Source of the DNA: Prunella strophiata
Lineage: Eukaryota > Chordata > Aves > Passeriformes > Prunellidae
NCBI GenBank assembly: GCA_036583965.1
Contig: JAZBQD010000019.1
Location: 17,544,085 to 17,608,084, forward strand
Direction of reading: 5' to 3'
Length of the DNA stretch: 64,000 bases
In this document: positions 60,971 to 64,000 of the stretch, piece by piece
How the letters are laid out: every line of letters begins with the position of its first letter
Position numbering within the stretch: the first letter of the stretch is position 1
Notes under the pieces: model-generated
The model's database searches: none
What the model saw: the letters and a program-made list of their open reading frames with translations, nothing else
Told to the model about the DNA's origin: nothing
Made by a program: the position numbers and the translations under genes

Positions 60971-61593
60971 TGTGGGAACTCAGGACATCCCTCTGGCTGT
61001 CCTGGATGGCTTGAGGCCCCTGGCAGGGGGCTCAAAGGCCTTGGCACGGAGCCCAAGACCCCTGTGCCTTTGATTTTGAGCCATGGAAAAGATTACCAAC
61101 CTTATATGAAGAGTTACAAGCCACAAAAATTAAGTAGAGTAATAATTAGTTTATCACAGGGTGAAAAAGTAGAATTTTGGGGTTTTTTAGAATAAGGGTT
61201 CAGGGGTCAAGATGGAGGAATTTGGGTGTGTTCTGTCCTTCTTTCTCCTCCTTAGCCTCCATCTTCTGGGTGATGGTGGCACTTTTGGATTGTTTTAGAG
61301 TAGAGTTGGACTGTGTAACATAGGTGATAGGTATTGGAAAGTAACTATAAATAATGTACACGTAGTTTTTAGTATAACAAGACAAGCACCGCCCCAGAGG
61401 TGGGCAGTGTGCCTTGGACTGACCTGCTGAACAGACCTTGGCAGGGTCAGGGAAAAAATTTGTTAGATAAGGAAAAATAAACAACTTTGAAAACTGCACA
61501 AGAAGCTCCTGAGTCCTTCTTCAGTTCTCGGGCTGGGACACAGAGACTCTCAAACAGATTGGGGTCTCTCGAGCTCCTGAGAGACCTCTAACA
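60971..61593 (+). mobile_element. Solo LTR of an endogenous retrovirus (ERVK-like)
   Basis: This 623-bp segment starts TGTGGGAACTCAGGACATCC and ends GAGACCTCTAACA. The 6-bp sequence TAAAAT is present immediately before (60965-60970) and after (61594-61599), a perfect target duplication; 6 bp is typical of ERVK/betaretrovirus-like elements. ACTATAAATAATG near 61343 can serve as TATA box, and AAAAATAAACAAC near 61472 as poly(A) signal, followed by a U5-like segment rich in CTC and GAG words. No internal retroviral genes flank it. Confidence 0.88.
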
Positions 61594-63506
61594 TAAAATA
61601 AGGCTGATATCAATTGTGTCAGCTTCTGTTCAAACAGAGAGGCTGCTCTGCTGACAACAGAGCTGTCAAACACTACCTAATGCTCCATGTATCTGACTGC
61701 CAATCTGCATATCTCTGATTACCTCTCAGACAGACCCACTACATAAGCTTCTCATAAGTAAAGCATATTTGTTCCTTCTGAAGATAAACACAGGACTTGT
61801 TCCTGCTGGTCACCAAGTTACAGACTATTTTTGGACAAGAATGCTGTTGCTTGCAATCCCCTGCTGTGTTTGTGAGACTTGTTAATGACCATGGTGCCTG
61901 CACATGTAAACAGGCACAAATTGCAATATGTTTGTTCCCTCCTGACAAGAGGTTATGAATGCATCTGCTCATTCCTGCCACAGAAAGAACCTTAATCCAT
62001 ACCAAAAGCCATTTCTAATAGAAATTAGTACAGAGCAATACCACAAGGATGAGTGTTTCTCACTGCATGTAGCAGCTGTATAGAGATATGTGTCTACCAA
62101 TATACTAATATGTTGTTTGGTTGAAAACAACATCATTGAGAACTCATACACTTGAACTATGCAATTATATGACTATAAATATGACCATATTCTTAAGAGT
62201 CTTCAAGGCAAGAAGATTAAGGTGTTTTTTTAAGTATTTGATTTGCAAATAAACAATAGTATTTGCATCCAGCTATCATTCTGGGTGATATTTGTTGTAT
62301 AACTTCTTCACTGCTTTTTGATAATTACTCACTTAAATGATAAATGTTTTTAGTGAGTTAAGGAAGAGTTTTGCTTTCTGGTACAGAGAACTTTTAGTAA
62401 CAACCCTTCAGCCAGCAGGGTGCTAAGAAAAATTTGAGAAAGCTCTCCCTGCTTCTTTTATGTGTTGAACATATAGGAGTTTTCCTATTGTTTTTATATT
62501 TTCCCTTAAATTTAATGAGTTTCCTGTGCTCTGCAGATCCATTGTCCTGTGAAGCTGATAGAAATGCTGGTATATTTTGGTCCTCTTTCAATGAATAATA
62601 GCCCTTATTCAGTGTTAAACTTTACAAATGACAGTCACAGTGCACATGCAGAGATTTCCAGGGCAATCAGATGTGTGCGTGTGCCGGCAGACTGTTCACT
62701 TCACCTTGCAAAAAAGGTTTGAGTCTACTAGATTTTTTTTTTTTTTAACTCCTAGTCTGGATTTATCGGGGGAAATAAAAAGCTTGTTCAGATGTTATAA
62801 TTAGCTGCTTAATAACTGCAGGCTCCTTACCAGCAGAACAGCAGGAACAGAACTGGAAAATGCTGTCATGACTGTTCTAAAGTCATTTGGTTGCCCCTGG
62901 AAGACATTTCTGTTGAGTGCTGGTCTGAGCAGTGTGTCTTTGCTGCCTTCTCTGTGTAGTTAGAGGGTAAATGTGTCTGCTTTTTTTAAAAAAATAAGAC
63001 TTTTCTGTTGCTATCCATGTGATTCTCAGAAACTGTGAAATACCTGAGTGAGCTTTAACTTGTTCACGTCAGGTACCAATATCTGGGAAATGCAACAACC
63101 TGGAGTTCAGGAGCTTGACATCCAACTCAGTGTCCAGCACCATGGACTGCTTTTTTTTTCAGCTAAGCTGACCCTCTTAACTTTGCTCCAGCTGTAATTT
63201 ATGGCTACTTTATGGAAGTTTGAGCTCACTGAATCCAGTGTGCAGCCTCTGAGCCTGAGCTGGTCCTTCTGGACTCATGCTTCCCTCTCGCTGAAGTGGT
63301 TTACTTGCTCCAGATTTGAGCCATGGAGAAACCCAAAACATGGACCTTGTGGATGATAAAGAAGTTAATGTTTGATAGAAGTCTTGAGTTCTAGACTGAT
63401 CACAGCAACAGAGATGTAACTGGAGACAGTTTGGTAGCTGGAACATGCTGGAACACCACGGTTGCTTGTTTAGCTTAAGAATGTCACTTTGCTTATTAGT
63501 TCAGTG
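61594..63506. other. Intergenic, no gene recognised
   Basis: There is no gene or element beyond a T-tract near 62732-62747. Confidence 0.55.
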
Positions 63507-63905
63507 AATCATAGAATCATAGAATGGCTTGGGTTGGAGGGGCCATTAAAGAATCATCTAATTGCAAGCCCTCCTGTCATGGACAGATACACCTTTCACT
63601 TGGCCAGGTTGCTCTCAGCCCCATCAAACCTTGCTTTGAACACTTCCAGATCTGGGGCATCCACAGCTTCTCTAGGGCAATCTTTATCAGTGTCTTGCCA
63701 TTCTTACAGGAAAGAATTTCTTCCTAATATTTAATCTAAACAAAACCCTCTTTTAGCTTAAAGCCATTACCCCTTGTCTTATAAAAAGTCCCTTTTCAGC
63801 CTTCTTGTAAGACCATTTATGTACTGAAAGGTACAATAAGGTGTCCCCACAGCATTATTTTCTGCAGGCTGAACAACCCCAACTCTCTCAGCTTGTGAAG
63901 CCTTT
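63507..63905 (-). mobile_element. CR1 LINE 3' end (antisense, 5' truncated)
   Basis: AATCATAGAATCATAGAATGGCTTGGGTTGG begins the reverse complement of a CR1 3' terminus with its short ATTCTATG tandem tail. The body continues with CACTTCCAGATCTGGGGCAT, ACAGGAAAGAATTTCTTCCT, CCCCTTGTCTTATAA and CAGGCTGAACAACCCC, all standard CR1 words, and loses similarity near 63905. About 400 bp remain, a typical 5'-truncated copy. Confidence 0.9.
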
Positions 63906-64000
63906 CAAAATGTTACCTGTGAGATTATTATCATTACAGTGCTAATACAAATAGCCCACATTCCAAGTTCTGAGCAGCAGAGAAGAAATCTCAACATGGG
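63906..64000. other. End of window, nothing recognised
   Basis: Short unassigned sequence after the CR1 truncation point. Confidence 0.5.

Overview
The window looks like nuclear DNA from a bird, probably a songbird. It carries the last two coding exons of FOXN3, CR1 LINE 3' ends, avian-type solo LTRs and one nuclear tRNA-Thr(TGT) gene, in a low-gene-density background. Bird is well supported by the CR1 copies and the style of the LTRs. Songbird is an inference from LTR style only.

Layout. Positions 1-18235 are the 3' part of FOXN3 on the + strand: an intron, a 109-nt coding exon (727-835), a ~10 kb intron holding a solo LTR with a 5-bp target duplication (5226-5757), the terminal coding exon (10824-11373) and a ~6.9 kb 3'UTR. 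The UTR ends at a good poly(A) site (AATAAA at 18207, GT-rich element just after). From 18236 to the end I see no protein-coding gene that I can defend. This gene-poor flank contains a 36-bp minisatellite of 68 almost identical units (20249-22696), a possible ancient CR1/L3 relic (about 38361-38465), a possible antisense ERV 3' LTR with polypurine tract (about 41861-42697), a composite CR1-in-CR1 insertion (about 43363-43917), and a 28-bp G-quadruplex-type minisatellite of 35 perfect units plus decayed units (54806-55920). The second array runs into a CpG-rich stretch and a tRNA-Thr gene (56136-56208). Two further CpG islands follow (about 56820-56975 and 57400-58340), then a solo LTR with a 6-bp target duplication (60971-61593) and a truncated antisense CR1 (63507-63905).

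How it fits together. The only protein product seen is the C-terminal ~219 residues of the forkhead repressor FOXN3; its DNA-binding domain lies upstream of the window. The very long open frames at 19.7-23.0 kb and 54.7-56.1 kb are artefacts of stop-free tandem repeats. The most interesting unexplained parts are the two homogeneous minisatellites, and the block in which a tandem G4 array, a CpG island and an isolated tRNA gene sit side by side, with gene-less CpG islands just beyond.
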